64,000 nt of DNA from Tanypteryx hageni. Taxonomy: Eukaryota > Arthropoda > Insecta > Odonata > Petaluridae. A program made the position numbers and the translations under genes. The notes below the pieces were generated by a model that worked only from the letters and a program-made list of their open reading frames with translations, did not search any database and was not told the DNA's origin. The stretch is taken from assembly GCA_028673005.1 (NCBI GenBank), contig CM054113.1, positions 206,203,504 through 206,267,503 of the forward strand, read 5' to 3'. Numbering within the stretch: the stretch's first letter is position 1; each line of letters opens with the position of its first letter. Below are positions 12,015-23,413 of the stretch, piece after piece.

Positions 12015-12600
12015 TTACGGCGAGATGGGAGGGGGAGGGAAAATAGGGAGAGAGAGAGAGACAGATGATGAAAATATGAGTGGGAGGAAAGAGAAGAGGG
12101 AACTCAGGTAAAGGAGAGAGAAGGAGAATGGAAGGTGTTTAAAGAGGTAGTTGGGGTGAGGAGAAGAGGAAAAGGCCAGGAAATAAATCGAAGAAGGGAG
12201 GAGAATTGGGAAGGAAAGATGTGGAGAAAGGAGAGAGAAAGAAGAATAGAGAGGAGGAGGCAAGGTGAGAGCGACGGAGAGTGCAGAGGAGAGAGAGAGA
12301 TTGTGTTGCTGAGACGGATCCGAGAAAGACTGGCATTTCTCCGACTAGAAACTCTCATTCAAGGACGGCAAGACTTCTCTCGGCATTTTCCCTTCCATTT
12401 CGCTCTCTCCCCCTCTCGAAGCAGCCTCCCTACCATATAGTAACCCTCCATACGCAAGCCTCTCTCTCTTCCTCTCTCTCTCTCTTCATATTCTGGTGTG
12501 ACCAATGCTCTCGTGCACTCTCTCTGCCTCCTTGCGCCATCCTCTTCCTTATCCCCGTGGCCAACTTTTTCTCTCCTCTCTATCACACCGGTTCTCAACC
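12015..12600. repeat. Purine tract followed by pyrimidine tract
   Basis: The plus strand is almost pure G/A from 12020 to about 12305 and becomes C/T-rich from about 12370 to 12590. The overlapping ORFs here (Ser/Leu/Pro-rich on one strand, Arg/Glu-rich on the other) are products of this composition and not genes. The two halves are roughly complementary in composition. Confidence 0.7.
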
Positions 12601-12807
12601 GGTGTGTCGCCGAAACTTTAATGTTGGGTTGTAAAGTAAAAATAAAGTAAATTTTGTCAAGCAGAGCTTTTGTCTTTCGTCATTTTCAACAAACAATGTT
12701 TAAGCCTTAAACTCTTTTCATAATTACGCTACTACTAATTTTTTGTATTTCGACGGATTGTAGAGCGCAGTTTGCCGCGCATGTGAGCATCGACCGTCGC
12801 TCTAGGA

Positions 12808-13202
12808 CGGTGCTTCTCAAACTGAGGGGTGAGAAGACATTTCAAGCGGTGTGCAGCATGGTATGACAGCTACCAAAACAAAATACAGAAATCGAGTAAA
12901 ACTCAAGAATGATCTGAGTTGGGGCTTAATCGAGGAAATTCTGCGAAGAAAGGCAAGCGATAATTTTAATGTTAATGTCATTCGTTTTTTTAGCTATACT
13001 GAGACCAATTTTTCTTATGGTTTGTAAGAGTTACATTTAAATGTAGCAACTTGATGATTCTATATTATCAATAAAAAACCTACACCTTATAATTTTGTGT
13101 TCAGTGAGGCCTCACCATTAACGGTAATGCCTGAATGGGGCGAAACCATTAATAGAAATGCCTGAGTGGGGCGTGAGTTAAAAAAGCTTTGAAAAAACAC
13201 TG
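12808..13202. mobile_element. hAT-type MITE (395 bp)
   Basis: It is flanked by a perfect 8-bp duplication, CTCTAGGA at 12800-12807 and 13203-13210. The left end CGGTGCTTCTCAAACTG and the reverse-complemented right end CAGTGTTTTTTCAAAGC are diverged hAT-like termini. Two direct copies of a segment of about 30 bp (ending ATGCCTGARTGGGGCG) lie near the right end, 13110-13175. No coding capacity. Confidence 0.82.
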
Positions 13203-13210
13203 CTCTAGGA

Positions 13211-16200
13211 GACTCTTTGCCATATCGTCCTACCTCAAACATGGCCGACGCCTCTGCGAGAGAAGCGTTCGTCATGGTGTGGTCGGAGGGAGCGGCCGCG
13301 TCTGCCGCGAGACCAAGTCTCAAATAGCCTCGGGTGGAGTACGAAGCTCCTTCGCCAGGGCCCGCCTCTTCCCCTCATTGTTTACCTCTTCATAAATCGG
13401 GCGAAGGATGTAGGAAATCTTCTGTTTTATTCATCCCCCCAGCAGTATGGTAATGAGGTTGTGGTTTGCGTCGTCCTCAACGGGAGCGCGAATATTAAAA
13501 GAGATCTTTTCGGCGATTGGCAGCTCTTTTTATTCGAAAGGGCGGGCTCCCGCAAGGAGGTAAAACAACCGAGCCGCGAATCGAACGCGGGTGCTCCGGC
13601 GAGCGTTGCCGTTTATTTCGCTTTATTCCGGGCATTCGGAGGAGAGACAGACAGACAAACGACTTTAATTAGGGCGAAATTGAGAGAGATGAAACCCGCG
13701 AACTTTACTTGGCATCTACCGGCTGTTCCCTCTTGGCGGAATTCCATTCTAAGACTTTTTAAGAAGGGATAAACTGGGCGTGTCGTCGGGCCGATCTTCC
13801 CTTCAACTTGTTGGTCTAGTCTATTCTCACTTTTTAAACACGCCGATTCTCTCTCCCCTCTCTCTCTACCTTCCTACCTCCTCTCACTCCATTTCTCCCT
13901 CCTCCATCCTCTCTCCCTCCCCAGTTCTCTTTTCTCCATCAACGTTTTTCACGCTTCCTAAATTCCGTTCTTTGTTCTGCCCTTTTATCTCTCTCTTCTT
14001 TTCACTCTTGTTTCGCCTTAACTACTTTCTCCTTTCCCCCTTCTCCCTCTCTGTACCTCTTTGGCCACGTTTCATTTACTCCTGAGCTGTTTTCCTTTCT
14101 CTTTATTTTTTATCGTTTATTTTTTATTATAAGTCTACCGTTCTTGATTTTGTGTCCTCTTCGACATATTTTATATCCCTGTAAGTCAATCTAGTATACT
14201 GTAGAGTTCCTGTGAAGGAAGGGGTTAGATTTTTGTCTTTGCATATCTTCAGCTTCTTTGACTTAATGAATGTCAAAAGATGTCATGTGTCTCTTTAAAG
14301 TGAAATTATATTAGTTAATGTATGCGTTTACTTGCCTGATGTTATATTATGCTTATTTCTAAATAATGATATAGGTTTTAATTATCATTAGAAAACATTA
14401 AGAGTAACTTTTAAAAAATCCCACAAAATTACAAAATTTAAGCGGATAACACTGTACATAAAATGAAGGAATCCTCAACTGAAATTAAATAATTCTCCAT
14501 CAGAGAGTCGTAGTGAATTTTAATCTAGTTCTTGTCCGTTTAACGAGAAAAGTTGAATTTCTTTACCTTGGAATATCTCCCAAGGAAGCATTTCACGAGA
14601 CATCCATTTCATTGAATACGAATAGAATCTACATTAATGAAAATCTCTACTCCACCGATATAAATCCTTTAATAAATAAATTCCACCAGTATAATATTTT
14701 CTATATTTCAGTTTCCCTTACACACCAATTTTTTCATCCGATAATGAGACCTGTGCATTACCTCCATATTCCTGTTTCTTTTCCAACAATCGTTTCTCTT
14801 AACAACCGTTCCTGACAGCTTCTAGAGCCTCTACCTTGTGATACCCGCATTTCCTCTTTCTTCTTCTTTCGTGATGATAAACGTTTCCTCCTCTTTCTTT
14901 TCCTTAACTCAGATGATATTATTATTGCTGGCGATGCATTGGCATTTCCGATCTCAATTTCGTCGTCAATGTATTAAAATGATTTTCAACGGTCTATAAA
15001 CTTTCTTTAGATCGAAGTGCTTTTTGGGTGCGCTCTGAAACGCCACTTACGTCTCACTCACTGTATTACTCTCGCAGTAAGCATATTTTTCCTCGTATCG
15101 GTGGTTTTTTCTTAGAATGTGGTCACCATCGTTTACTCTCAGGACGTTTTAGGATCATCCCCAAGGTACTTCTCCAGATAGAGAAGGTAATTACGTGAAG
15201 CAATAGCGCTAAAATTGATCCAAAAATCTGAGGAGTATCGATAATCATATTCTTTAGTTTCATCTGCAAGGCCAATATTTTAAATCCGTGAGAATCCAAG
15301 AGAATCTTTGGGAGTGAAGCAAGACGGCAGCAAAACCGAAAAGTGACATACTGCTGTCGAAAAATGGTAACTAAATTCGATAAGTTTTTAGAAATGGCTG
15401 AATATATGAATCGAAATTCGTCGTATCACGTCTCTTCTGGTAGCGTCACCGGTACTTCGTGAAAGTAAAATAAACTAAGAAAGTAGAGAATCGATAGGTG
15501 ATGCAGGTTGTTCGCCAAGACTATTTGGTGTAATTTTACCTAAACCAATTCTTAGAGATTTATCAAGAATAATCATTTCCGTGAATCAGAATATTGTTAA
15601 AGATTTCAATTCATAAATATTTCAATTTATAGGAAATACTCCGGAGCTTACTTGAAAAGATGCTACATCTATTACTGAAGTGGAATGCTAGCCAGCACAT
15701 ATCAAAATTGCTTTCTCTTTTGCCCGATTGGTTCAGGATGCCTTCATAAATCTTTCCAATATTAATTTAATAAAGAAAATCAAGTGAAATTAATACCTGT
15801 TATAAAAAGAACTGATCGAAGTCACAGCTATGTCTCACCAACAGATATTAAAAGGCCGGGAAAAGCAGATTCGCATTCAAGGATAATATGTTCTATTATT
15901 ACTTTTTTGTAGTAACCAATCTCTTTTTTTCCGAGGACCTTCCTAAATCACACGATTTTTTCTCATCTTAGTTTTATTGGCATAGCTGAAATTTGAGAAT
16001 TGCAGCTTTGAAAGATCTGCGTCTGTATTTATGAAGTCCGTTGCGACGTATGGATGATTGTATTATAATTGCTAAGGTTTTTCCAAAGTAGGGAGAAAAC
16101 AATCCTGGACCATTGAGCTTTTTCTTTTTTAATAATTACCATAACTACCTACCTAAGAACTGAGGCGGATATAAGGCCAGGCGATCTAGGCGGCCGCGTG

Positions 16201-16800
16201 CCCAAAGTGGCACGCGTGCGATTTTACTTGACACGCGTAAGCTTGTATTTTCTGTATGAAATATGAATTTTGTTAGAGAAGTAAATTAGTGACACGCTAA
16301 AAAATTCTTATCATTCACATTACTTCCTCGGCACGCGAAACAAAAATATTTTGCCACCCTTGGCCTAGGGCCACGCGCCTAGAGCCCTAGAGTTAGTGTT
16401 AACAGAGTCAGGAGCTAAGCACGAGAGGTTAAAAAAGGGTATAAATTGAATGTGAAAAGTCCCAACATAAAGAATCAGCCATATATCTTAAATGATGACG
16501 ACGATCAACGTAAACGATATTAGGCGAAGACCAGTGTCAACTGACAGGTATCATTGAAAAAATAATGATTTCTGAAGATTTCCCTCGAAGACTTTGAGAT
16601 GCGATCAATCTCAGAAGCCCACTCCCTGTATTTTAAATATATATTCAAGTAAATTATTAAGAATTTCCATAAAATTTAACCACATGTTTTCAGAATTCCC
16701 GAGTCGTGGTTCCCGCAAGTTACTATCCCCTAGGTGCCTCGCAAACCACTCGCCTAGGGTCCTCGCAAATCACTGTCGCACTCCCCATGTTCGCTCCTGC
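13211..16800. other. Long non-coding stretch
   Basis: No host gene recognised. 13.2-13.75 kb is GC-richer with CpGs, and at 13574-13588 the minus strand has a B-box-like GCGTTCGATTCGCGG, possibly a tRNA-derived remnant. 13.84-14.1 kb is a CT-rich tract. 14.1-16.1 kb shows nothing. At 16.18-16.39 kb GGC/CACGCG-rich ends face each other across about 200 bp, possibly an old MITE without identifiable duplication. Confidence 0.45.
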
Positions 16801-16804
16801 TAAA

Positions 16805-17275
16805 GATAAAAATTTGATGTGGCCACCAAATGACTTTCTCCATACCTGTAATATTTCTATTAATTCCAAAAACGTTATATGATAATAAATATTTTACGGA
16901 ACTGCAAGAAAAATTCAAAGACCTTACAAGGACAGACATAAAACTTATACTGTAGCCTTCTGATATTGGATATAACCACGAAGCTCCAACAATTAAGAAT
17001 AAAAAGGAGCGAAAACAAAAGTGTTTACAAAAGTCGCTGGTAGGTGGTGTGGTGGTGGCAGCTAAAAAATATAGTTTTAAAAATATCTCTTAAAAATTCA
17101 TTATATGGAAACAATTTTCGAACTAAAGTTGTAGAAAATTTAATTTTTATTACTTTTATTCCGATAATGTTTTACATTGATCAAGTATTAAGGCAAATAC
17201 TAAAAAAACGGATGTGACAAGAGTAAACACCCACTTTCAGTTGACCGATTTTGAGTTAAAACTAATCCCTTGAGT
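16805..17275 (-). repeat. Dispersed repeat family B, 3' part (inverted copy of 49738-50212)
   Basis: This segment is the reverse complement of 49738-50212 along its length. Matching anchors include TTGTTGGAGYTTYGTGG-type sequence around 16985, the core GGTAGGTGGTGTGGTGGTGG at 17039-17058 (CCACCACCACGCCACCTACC in the other copy), and a GTGGCCACATCA-type end at 16818. In the other copy it is joined to the family A head, so families A and B may be one composite element. No ORF is conserved. Confidence 0.78.
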
Positions 17276-17683
17276 AAAAACGTCAAATATAAAATTTCTA
17301 ATGACTCCATTATTATATTTGTTCCATTATTATATTTGTGATAGAGCGTCCACGTAATTCCTATCAATTTACGTATACGCAGACATCATCGACAAAATGG
17401 TCAAAACGTGTTCAGGGGACCTCAAAACGTGTATTTCCGTTGAGATCTCGAAATATTTTTTTCATGAAAACAATACTAGACATGGAGAAAGTAAAAATGG
17501 GAGCTTCATTTGCTGACGCAATACGAAAAGGCGCGTTTCATTTAGATAGTAAACTTAAAATTTTTTATACACTTAGTTTATATGACAAGGTAATTTATTC
17601 ACTAAATAATTAAAAATTATATTCATACTCTTACTCATGTTAGGTATTTAATCTAATGACTAACTGCTTAGATTTGATATGAA

Positions 17684-17911
17684 CAGTGCCGTGACTAGGA
17701 TATGGCGGTGGCATTTGCCATAGGCGCCGCTTACAAAAGGCAAAATATCGCACCAGTTAATTTTTCCATAAATAAGTATTGATTTAATACCCCAATGTTA
17801 AAGTCATTGTCGATGCAAACGTTATTATACTTTATTAAAATAATATTCTACATAATCAAGGTGTTTCCTAAAATTTTGCCATAGACGCCATATCTTCCAG
17901 GTGCGTCACCG
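17684..17911 (+). mobile_element. hAT-like MITE, family C copy 1 (228 bp)
   Basis: Starts CAGTGCCGTGACTAGG and ends GGTGCGTCACCG, with identical octamers GATATGAA on both sides (17676-17683 and 17912-17919). A second copy in reverse orientation lies at about 26006-26248 and shares GGCATTTGCCATAGGCGCCG and the right-hand ATATGGC...AGGAAACACCTT block. The inner GGCATTTGCC / GGCGCC stretch is itself palindromic. No coding capacity. Confidence 0.85.
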
Positions 17912-17919
17912 GATATGAA

Positions 17920-19620
17920 CATTACTAAAAAGGGTTCCCCTAACGCTCTCCGATTTCGCAAAAAAAGAGCCCATATGACGACCACCTATTTCTTCAAAAT
18001 ATGTCTTTAGCAGAGTAATAAATGGCATCAATAGATCACATACACACTGAAAATTTCAGTCTTCTATCTCTTATCATTTACTTACTATTTTAATTTGATC
18101 GATTGCACAGACGAAAGGAAAGAGAGCGAAAACATAAGCGCCTTTATGAAATAAAACGCGATAAACATTGTACACATCGATGAGGCATCGCCTCCAGGGA
18201 AAAAAATTTCAAGCTTCTTCACACAAGAAAAACTATCGCTGAAGTCAGACTTAAAGCCCTCAGTCAGCGGCAAGAGGGTTAAAAAGGACCTGGCTTGTTT
18301 TCATGGTAGCTGCATGGCTCACATTCAAAGGAAACAGTCTTTTCTGTGAGATACTTTTTTATATCTACTCATTTCTCACGGTTCTCATGGATATTGTGAG
18401 GATAAAGGTATTATAGATGGGGTTGCCCCTAGGGAGTTTGTCGTGCGACTCGGTGAATCGGATTGCCATGGGAACTAACTAGCTGTGGCGTGTTTTGAGG
18501 GATGTGGGAGAGAGGGAGGGTCGCACTTTCTGCATCTAGCTGATTGTTTTTTTCTTACGAGAAGGCGAAGGGAAGAGGGCGGGCGGGTGCGGTCGAAAAT
18601 AGGAAACTTGGGTGCTTTTGTGTGAGGAGTGGGAAGGGTCTATTTATAGAGGGAGCTGCTATCGGTCCGAGTACAAACTCATACGTTTTCCTGGCGCTCT
18701 CAATCTCTTCGCATTCACGTTACCGATCCAAATGCAGTGCCTGCCGAAAGAGGGTTGCGAAATTCCCGAGAATGGAGAACGATAGCGCGGCATTAGTCTT
18801 ATGAAGACGCACTCTGACAAAATAAATCGATGGTTATTTTACCGATAGGGGTGTACCAGAGTTTCAAGACAATGACTGTCACCGTGGATTATTTTTAACC
18901 TCCAAAATTTCAATGTGAATTATGGAATTATGCTATTTCGATCCGTTGCATATTATCGAGTTTCCTGATAAAACTTAAAGAAAAGGGTAGGGAATATTTC
19001 GAATTTAGAATGCCTTTTATTATACTTCCACGAAATACAGTTGTTGATATGCCCACTCCAAATTCAGGATGATTAAAATTGATGTGGTTTAATGATTAAA
19101 AATTTTGTTGTCTTCAAATCACTGTTTTGCTAAACCCTCTACGATCGAATAGGGATTGGAAGCCATCCTAACAATATGTCAAGCATGAGATTGTGCATGA
19201 AAAGTCAACGATTTTTGTGTAATTTCGCCTTTATCAAGTATTATAGAGTAAATATTTTCATGAAGCATTATATCATGTTAAATGAAATAATTGATGATGT
19301 ATTTGTAATTATTGTGCGTATCATCTGTATCCCATTCTATTGAAAGTATGTAAGATATAATATGTTTTACTACAGCGGCCTGTCGATTATAAATGCAATG
19401 GCGACGGTGCGTCGTCAAACCGTGTCGGCGGCTTCATATTCAATCCTTTCTTCATTTCCCTGCAAATATCTACATTTATGCTATTCAGCAATAGACATTC
19501 TATTATAAATTATATCTCATATAACGCATCCTTTTTCTTCGTTGTAGGTCGAAGGTTGGTCATCCAACGGAGTAATTCAGGTACTACATGTTCATTATCT
19601 AATACAAGATTTTTAGACTA
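17920..19620. other. Non-coding stretch, nothing recognised
   Basis: No gene, RNA or transposon end identified. The 86-aa ORF at 18544-18804 has no domain. Confidence 0.5.
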
Positions 19621-19622
19621 GA

Positions 19623-19672
19623 TATTACCTTGAACTATCTAGCACGGGGGTGCTAGATATTTCAAGGTAATA
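19623..19672. repeat. Near-perfect 50-bp hairpin
   Basis: Arms of 23 nt (19623-19645 and 19650-19672) pair with a single mismatch around a GGGG loop; the stem starts TATTACCTTGAA and closes at TATCTAGCAC. It ends 18 bp before the left end of the pogo element. Confidence 0.85.
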
Positions 19673-19702
19673 GTTCCGCATCTCATATAGGGTAAACCGT
19701 AT

Positions 19703-19943
19703 AGTTATTGGCCACTTAAGGAATATTTCATGTTTGAACTGGAATAAAATCGGAACTTTTTGCAGGAAATATTACAACACGTATTTGGAATCCTCATTTA
19801 TTTCTGAATTCATAAAGAAAATATCAATTCTGAATGAGTATTACACATAACTCGGCAGCACTTACAAATAAGGTCTACACAAATGTACAGTTATTGGCCA
19901 CCTCAGATAGTTATTTTCCATATGTCTGAGAGTTATTGGCCAC
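19703..19943. promoter_or_regulatory. Left subterminal repeats of the pogo element (three sites)
   Basis: AGTTATTGGCCAC occurs at 19703-19715, 19889-19901 and 19931-19943, all on the plus strand. The matching array at the other end suggests transposase-binding sites; this role is inferred from subterminal repeats of other DNA transposons. Confidence 0.65.
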
Positions 19944-20053
19944 ATTTCTGCTGTTTTATTAGCAATTACAGCAGTACGGTATTAGAATAACGTGTTATAA
20001 GCAGGAACCAAACAAAAGAACAAAATACTATTAACTCAAGCACTGAAATTTTA

Positions 20054-22331
20054 CTACTTCTGCAGTGCAAGCATAATTACGTCTATCTCATCCTCGTCAA
20101 CAGCAGCATCCTCATCTTCTGGAATTTTGTCTAAGTTACTGTCTGTTACTTCTTTATAGCAGATATGACGGAGAAAATTGTCACCATCTTCTGGGATTTG
20201 GGATGTGCTGCTTGCGATTTTTTGGCGCACATGATTCGTGATACAGCTTTTGGCAGTTGTCACAACTAAGCTCCGAAGCAGGGCTGATATTTCTATTACA
20301 AATATGGCAAATTGAATTGTGTTCAACATCTTTGCTAAACTTCTTCAAAATTTTCATTTTGGCGGTTTGTTTTGGAAGGTTATTCTTTTTTTCTTCCTTT
20401 GCCTGCTCACGATTTCTTTTCCTTGCTGCCTTTTCCTATTCTGCTGCACCCTTAGCAAGACGTTTCTTCTCAAGCATATCCTGATATTTCTTCGATGTTA
20501 CAGCAAATGGTTGTCTTTCAACTAGACGTTTCCCTTTGCGTTTTGGTGTATCAAGTCACACAAGAAAATCACTCATGCATTCAGTGCGCATAACTCTTAC
20601 AACAGATGAGGCGCTACTACTCGTAGATGGCTCACCACAAAAATCGCTACCAGATCCTTCGACAGGTAAACTTGTCCTGCAGTCATTTTCCTTTGCAGTA
20701 GAGCTTTACATATTTCCATCACGGTCATCATTCAACTTCTCAGCACCTTCAGGAATTACCAAGTGTACATCTAAATTACTTCTGTCAGGTGTAAAAGGAT
20801 GATTCCCATTTTGCATCACAACATTATTAGGAACTGAATTCTCATGGTGATCGTTATTTTTCTGAAAATATTCCTCATTTTCGCCGGAAAGAACCTTCTT
20901 CATTCTTATAAATTTTTTAACTTTCTCTTTCCCGACCATGTTGAGGAATGTGGAGTAATTCATCGTAATATCCACCGCGTTTCTATCACTATTTTCAGCA
21001 CACCTTGCAGCTGATGTGCCCAGGCATTTACCGTAATCCACAGCATTAGGATTGAGTGGGTAAAGTCCACACGCTTCGAAACCCTTAATAGAGTTTCTGG
21101 TTTACCACTGGACATTACTCCTCCTTTCAACAGAGGTGCAAGCGACACCTTATTTAATCTCGTCTGGATGATTTGTATGCCACTCCCTCACAGCTTTCCG
21201 CCAAGATCTTTTTATTGGCCGAAAGACAGCCACATCTGCAGGCTGTAAAATGCGTGTAGCATTTGGATAGAGTGCTATGACTTCAACCCGTAGCTTACAG
21301 CACAAAACACTCAACTGGTAAGTGAGATGTGACTTATGCCCATCAAAAAACAAGACAACTGGAAATTCCACCCTCTTTGCAAGAAGATATGGGTGAAAAA
21401 CGTTGGCGATGTATCAAAAAACACTTCCGCCGTCATCCATCCATTGTCACTGCGAGCAATTCCCCAATCAAAGGGGACCGGTTGAGATATTTTCTCGGGA
21501 ATTCACTTGTAAGGATAGCCAATCATTGGGCAACACGACGTTCAATCTGCTGAAAATGTAAACATTACAGTAATGTTCTCCTTCGATGATCCATGTTCCA
21601 CGGAATATACATTTTTTGACCCTTTCGGTGCTAGAACTCTACCAGACGATGGGCATATTTGGAATCCAGTTTCATCGCCATTGAAATCCCATGAAGGGTC
21701 ATTCATTGCTTCTTCCGATTTCTTCTCCTTTATGTACTCTTTCGCTTCATCAAACCATTTTATAATGCCAGCCTGTGAAACACAGGAACTTGCTGAAGTG
21801 ACTGGCTCGCTGGTCCTTTCTACTATTTATGAGTGTCGCTTTAGGAAAGCCTGTAAAAGGAGTAACAGTAAATAATAACATTTACATTACCATGCTGAAC
21901 CAAATATGATTATATGCAATGGTGCAAAGAAATGTGTGTTGTCAACCATTATCTTGAACCATCCGTCTCTAGGGCGGTTATCCTTAAATGGGTTAGGCCA
22001 TGGATTTATCATTAAAAATTCTTGAACACGGTAAATGATGTGGTCTTTCTTTCGCAAGAAGCCTTTCCTTGCCAGGTATTTTGTTAAAAATGAAAATAGG
22101 CGTTTAGTTTAGTAGCTATAAAAATGCTATAAAACTGAATACAATAATATTCTACGCGAGAGCATGTGTGCGTACTCACCGAACAGGTGATGGATCACAA
22201 GTTTTCTTATGTCCAGGGTTCTTAGATTTACCATATTTTTTTGCAACAGCCCTAAGTGAAATCGGTTCATTTTGGATTTCTCGTAATCCTGCTTCCATAG
22301 TCACAGGGTCGTAATTACCGCGTTTAGGCAT
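20054..22331 (-). pseudogene. Pogo/Tigger-type transposase pseudogene
   Basis: Reading the minus strand from an ATG at 22331, the first exon begins MPKRGNYDP and continues EPISLRAVAKKYGKS, a psq-type helix-turn-helix. It ends at a good splice donor (GGTGAGT, GT at 22179-22178). A following segment (about 22085-21900) has FLTKYLARKGF and NPFKDNRPRDGW, typical of the CENP-B/Tc5 DNA-binding domain. The DDE domain has FNGDETGFQICP (first Asp, about 21676), WGIARSDNGWMTAEVFF, FFDGHKSH (second Asp, about 21345) and LQPADVAVF (third Asp, about 21233) with 35 residues between the last two. The C-terminus has a PHD-like Cys/His cluster (ICHICNRN, CDNCQKLYHESC; 20320-20225). Stops (for example a TAG near 20436) and frameshifts near 21370, 21130 and 20220 kill it. 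The domain order matches pogo-family transposases. Confidence 0.9.
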
Positions 22332-22352
22332 TCTAATAGGAAATAGAGGATG

Positions 22353-22767
22353 TCTATATAGAAATATTCTGAAAATACTAGCTTACACTAGCCATTAGCC
22401 TAGGAGTAGTTAGCGTTGTAATTGTGCGTTTATAAAATGTGAACAAAATATAAATAATGATAAAATGTAAATATAGAGGAACAGAAAAAATTAAATTGGA
22501 AAATAATAAAATAAAGAAAAGAAGAAACTTAGTATTTTTGTAGTCTAATGTATGTATAATAACTAGTTTTCTTAAAAAAATATAGCGAAAAAGTTTCCCC
22601 AGCTAAGGATTGAACCCCGGTCTCCAGCGTGGTAACGCTTACTTTAAACCACTTTACCACCGGCTGTGAAGCCTAACTAACTTCAGTAATAAAAATAAAC
22701 GCTCGACGCTAATTACTCCTAAACTAATGGCTAGTGTCACCTAATATTTTCAGAACATTTCTCTACT
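22353..22767. mobile_element. Foldback element with tRNA-like core inside the pogo 5' region
   Basis: Two 32-nt arms, 22385-22416 and 22706-22737 (ACACTAGCCATTAG...TTAGCGT), pair at 29 of 32 positions. Similarity continues outward through TATTTTCAGAAYATTTCT to about 22353 and 22767, making arms of about 60 nt around a 290-bp loop. The loop contains a tRNA-like sequence on the minus strand. It sits between the HTH exon of the transposase and the right subterminal repeats. No ORF. Confidence 0.72.
22597..22665 (-). tRNA. tRNA-like sequence (SINE-type or tRNA pseudogene)
   Basis: The minus strand reads GCCGGTGGTAAAGTGGTTTA (A-box-like), then ACGCTGGAGACC, then the B-box GGTTCAATCC (22616-22607). 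The spacing suits a tRNA, but I could not build an acceptor stem with confidence, so it is more likely a tRNA-derived repeat than a working tRNA gene. Confidence 0.5.
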
Positions 22768-22828
22768 GCCTCTCAAAATCGCACCTCAACGGTAGGAAAT
22801 CAACTCGTGCGGTTCTCGTATTAGTGTA

Positions 22829-23033
22829 CAGTTATTGGCCACATGAATTACAGTTATTGGTCACGTGGCCAATAACTTTACAGAATATTCGGAAAGACAA
22901 ATTGAGAAAAACTGTATAATAAAAGACATTTTAGAATATAATAACTCGATGGGAAAATAAGACAAAAAAACAGTTACTGACCGTGGTGGCCAATAACTGA
23001 ATTTGAAGTTAATTCGATTCAGTTATTGGCCAC
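22829..23033. promoter_or_regulatory. Right subterminal repeats of the pogo element (five sites)
   Basis: CAGTTATTGGCCAC or a one-base variant occurs at 22829-22842, 22851-22864 and 23020-23033 on the plus strand and at 22865-22877 and 22986-22999 inverted; a diverged inverted copy at 23378-23390 is part of the terminal repeat. The pair at 22851-22877 faces head to head. None occurs between 19944 and 22828, so the motif is confined to the termini. Confidence 0.68.
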
Positions 23034-23413
23034 CCTTAGATGGAGTACAAGATGCAGTACATAACGCATAAATCTTAAATAAATCATTAAGTAGTATATG
23101 TGACTTACCCATAAATGTTTACCGGTATAGCAGTTTCAAGAATACAGTACCAACAGTCTCTCCAAGCAGATTCTAACCTTAAGAATTTCTCAACAAACAG
23201 CACTACGAAAACATGTAATTGATCACAAGAAAAGCGTCGTTACTATACTAAAGACATCTGGTGAGGCTCGAAATAACATGCTTAAATCCGGAAATGTAAA
23301 CTAAACACTGTCCCCTAGCAAGAGAACTTGAGTTCAATGCCGCTGGAGTCTTTTAACATAGATTTCTAATTTTCAGATGGCCATTAACTGTATAGTGCAA
23401 TAATGGTTTACTC

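Larger units (their letters stand above)
19690..23413 (-). mobile_element. Decayed pogo/Tigger-type DNA transposon
   Basis: Left end GGGTAAACC...TATAGTTATTGGCCA (19690-19714) and right end (reverse complement) GAGTAAACC...TATACAGTTAATGGCCA (23378-23413) form terminal inverted repeats; the left one lacks about 10 bp. Between them lies a broken transposase on the minus strand. The 13-mer AGTTATTGGCCAC is repeated in both terminal regions. A TA target duplication, expected for the Tc1/mariner-pogo group, could not be fixed because the extreme ends are eroded. Confidence 0.82.

Noticed and set aside
12585..12606. CACCGGTTCTCAACCGGTG, a hAT-like left end or palindrome
   Set aside because: No partner terminus or target duplication found nearby.
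20257..21875. Plus-strand ORFs of 68-100 aa
   Set aside because: They lie opposite the pogo transposase, whose motifs are on the minus strand.
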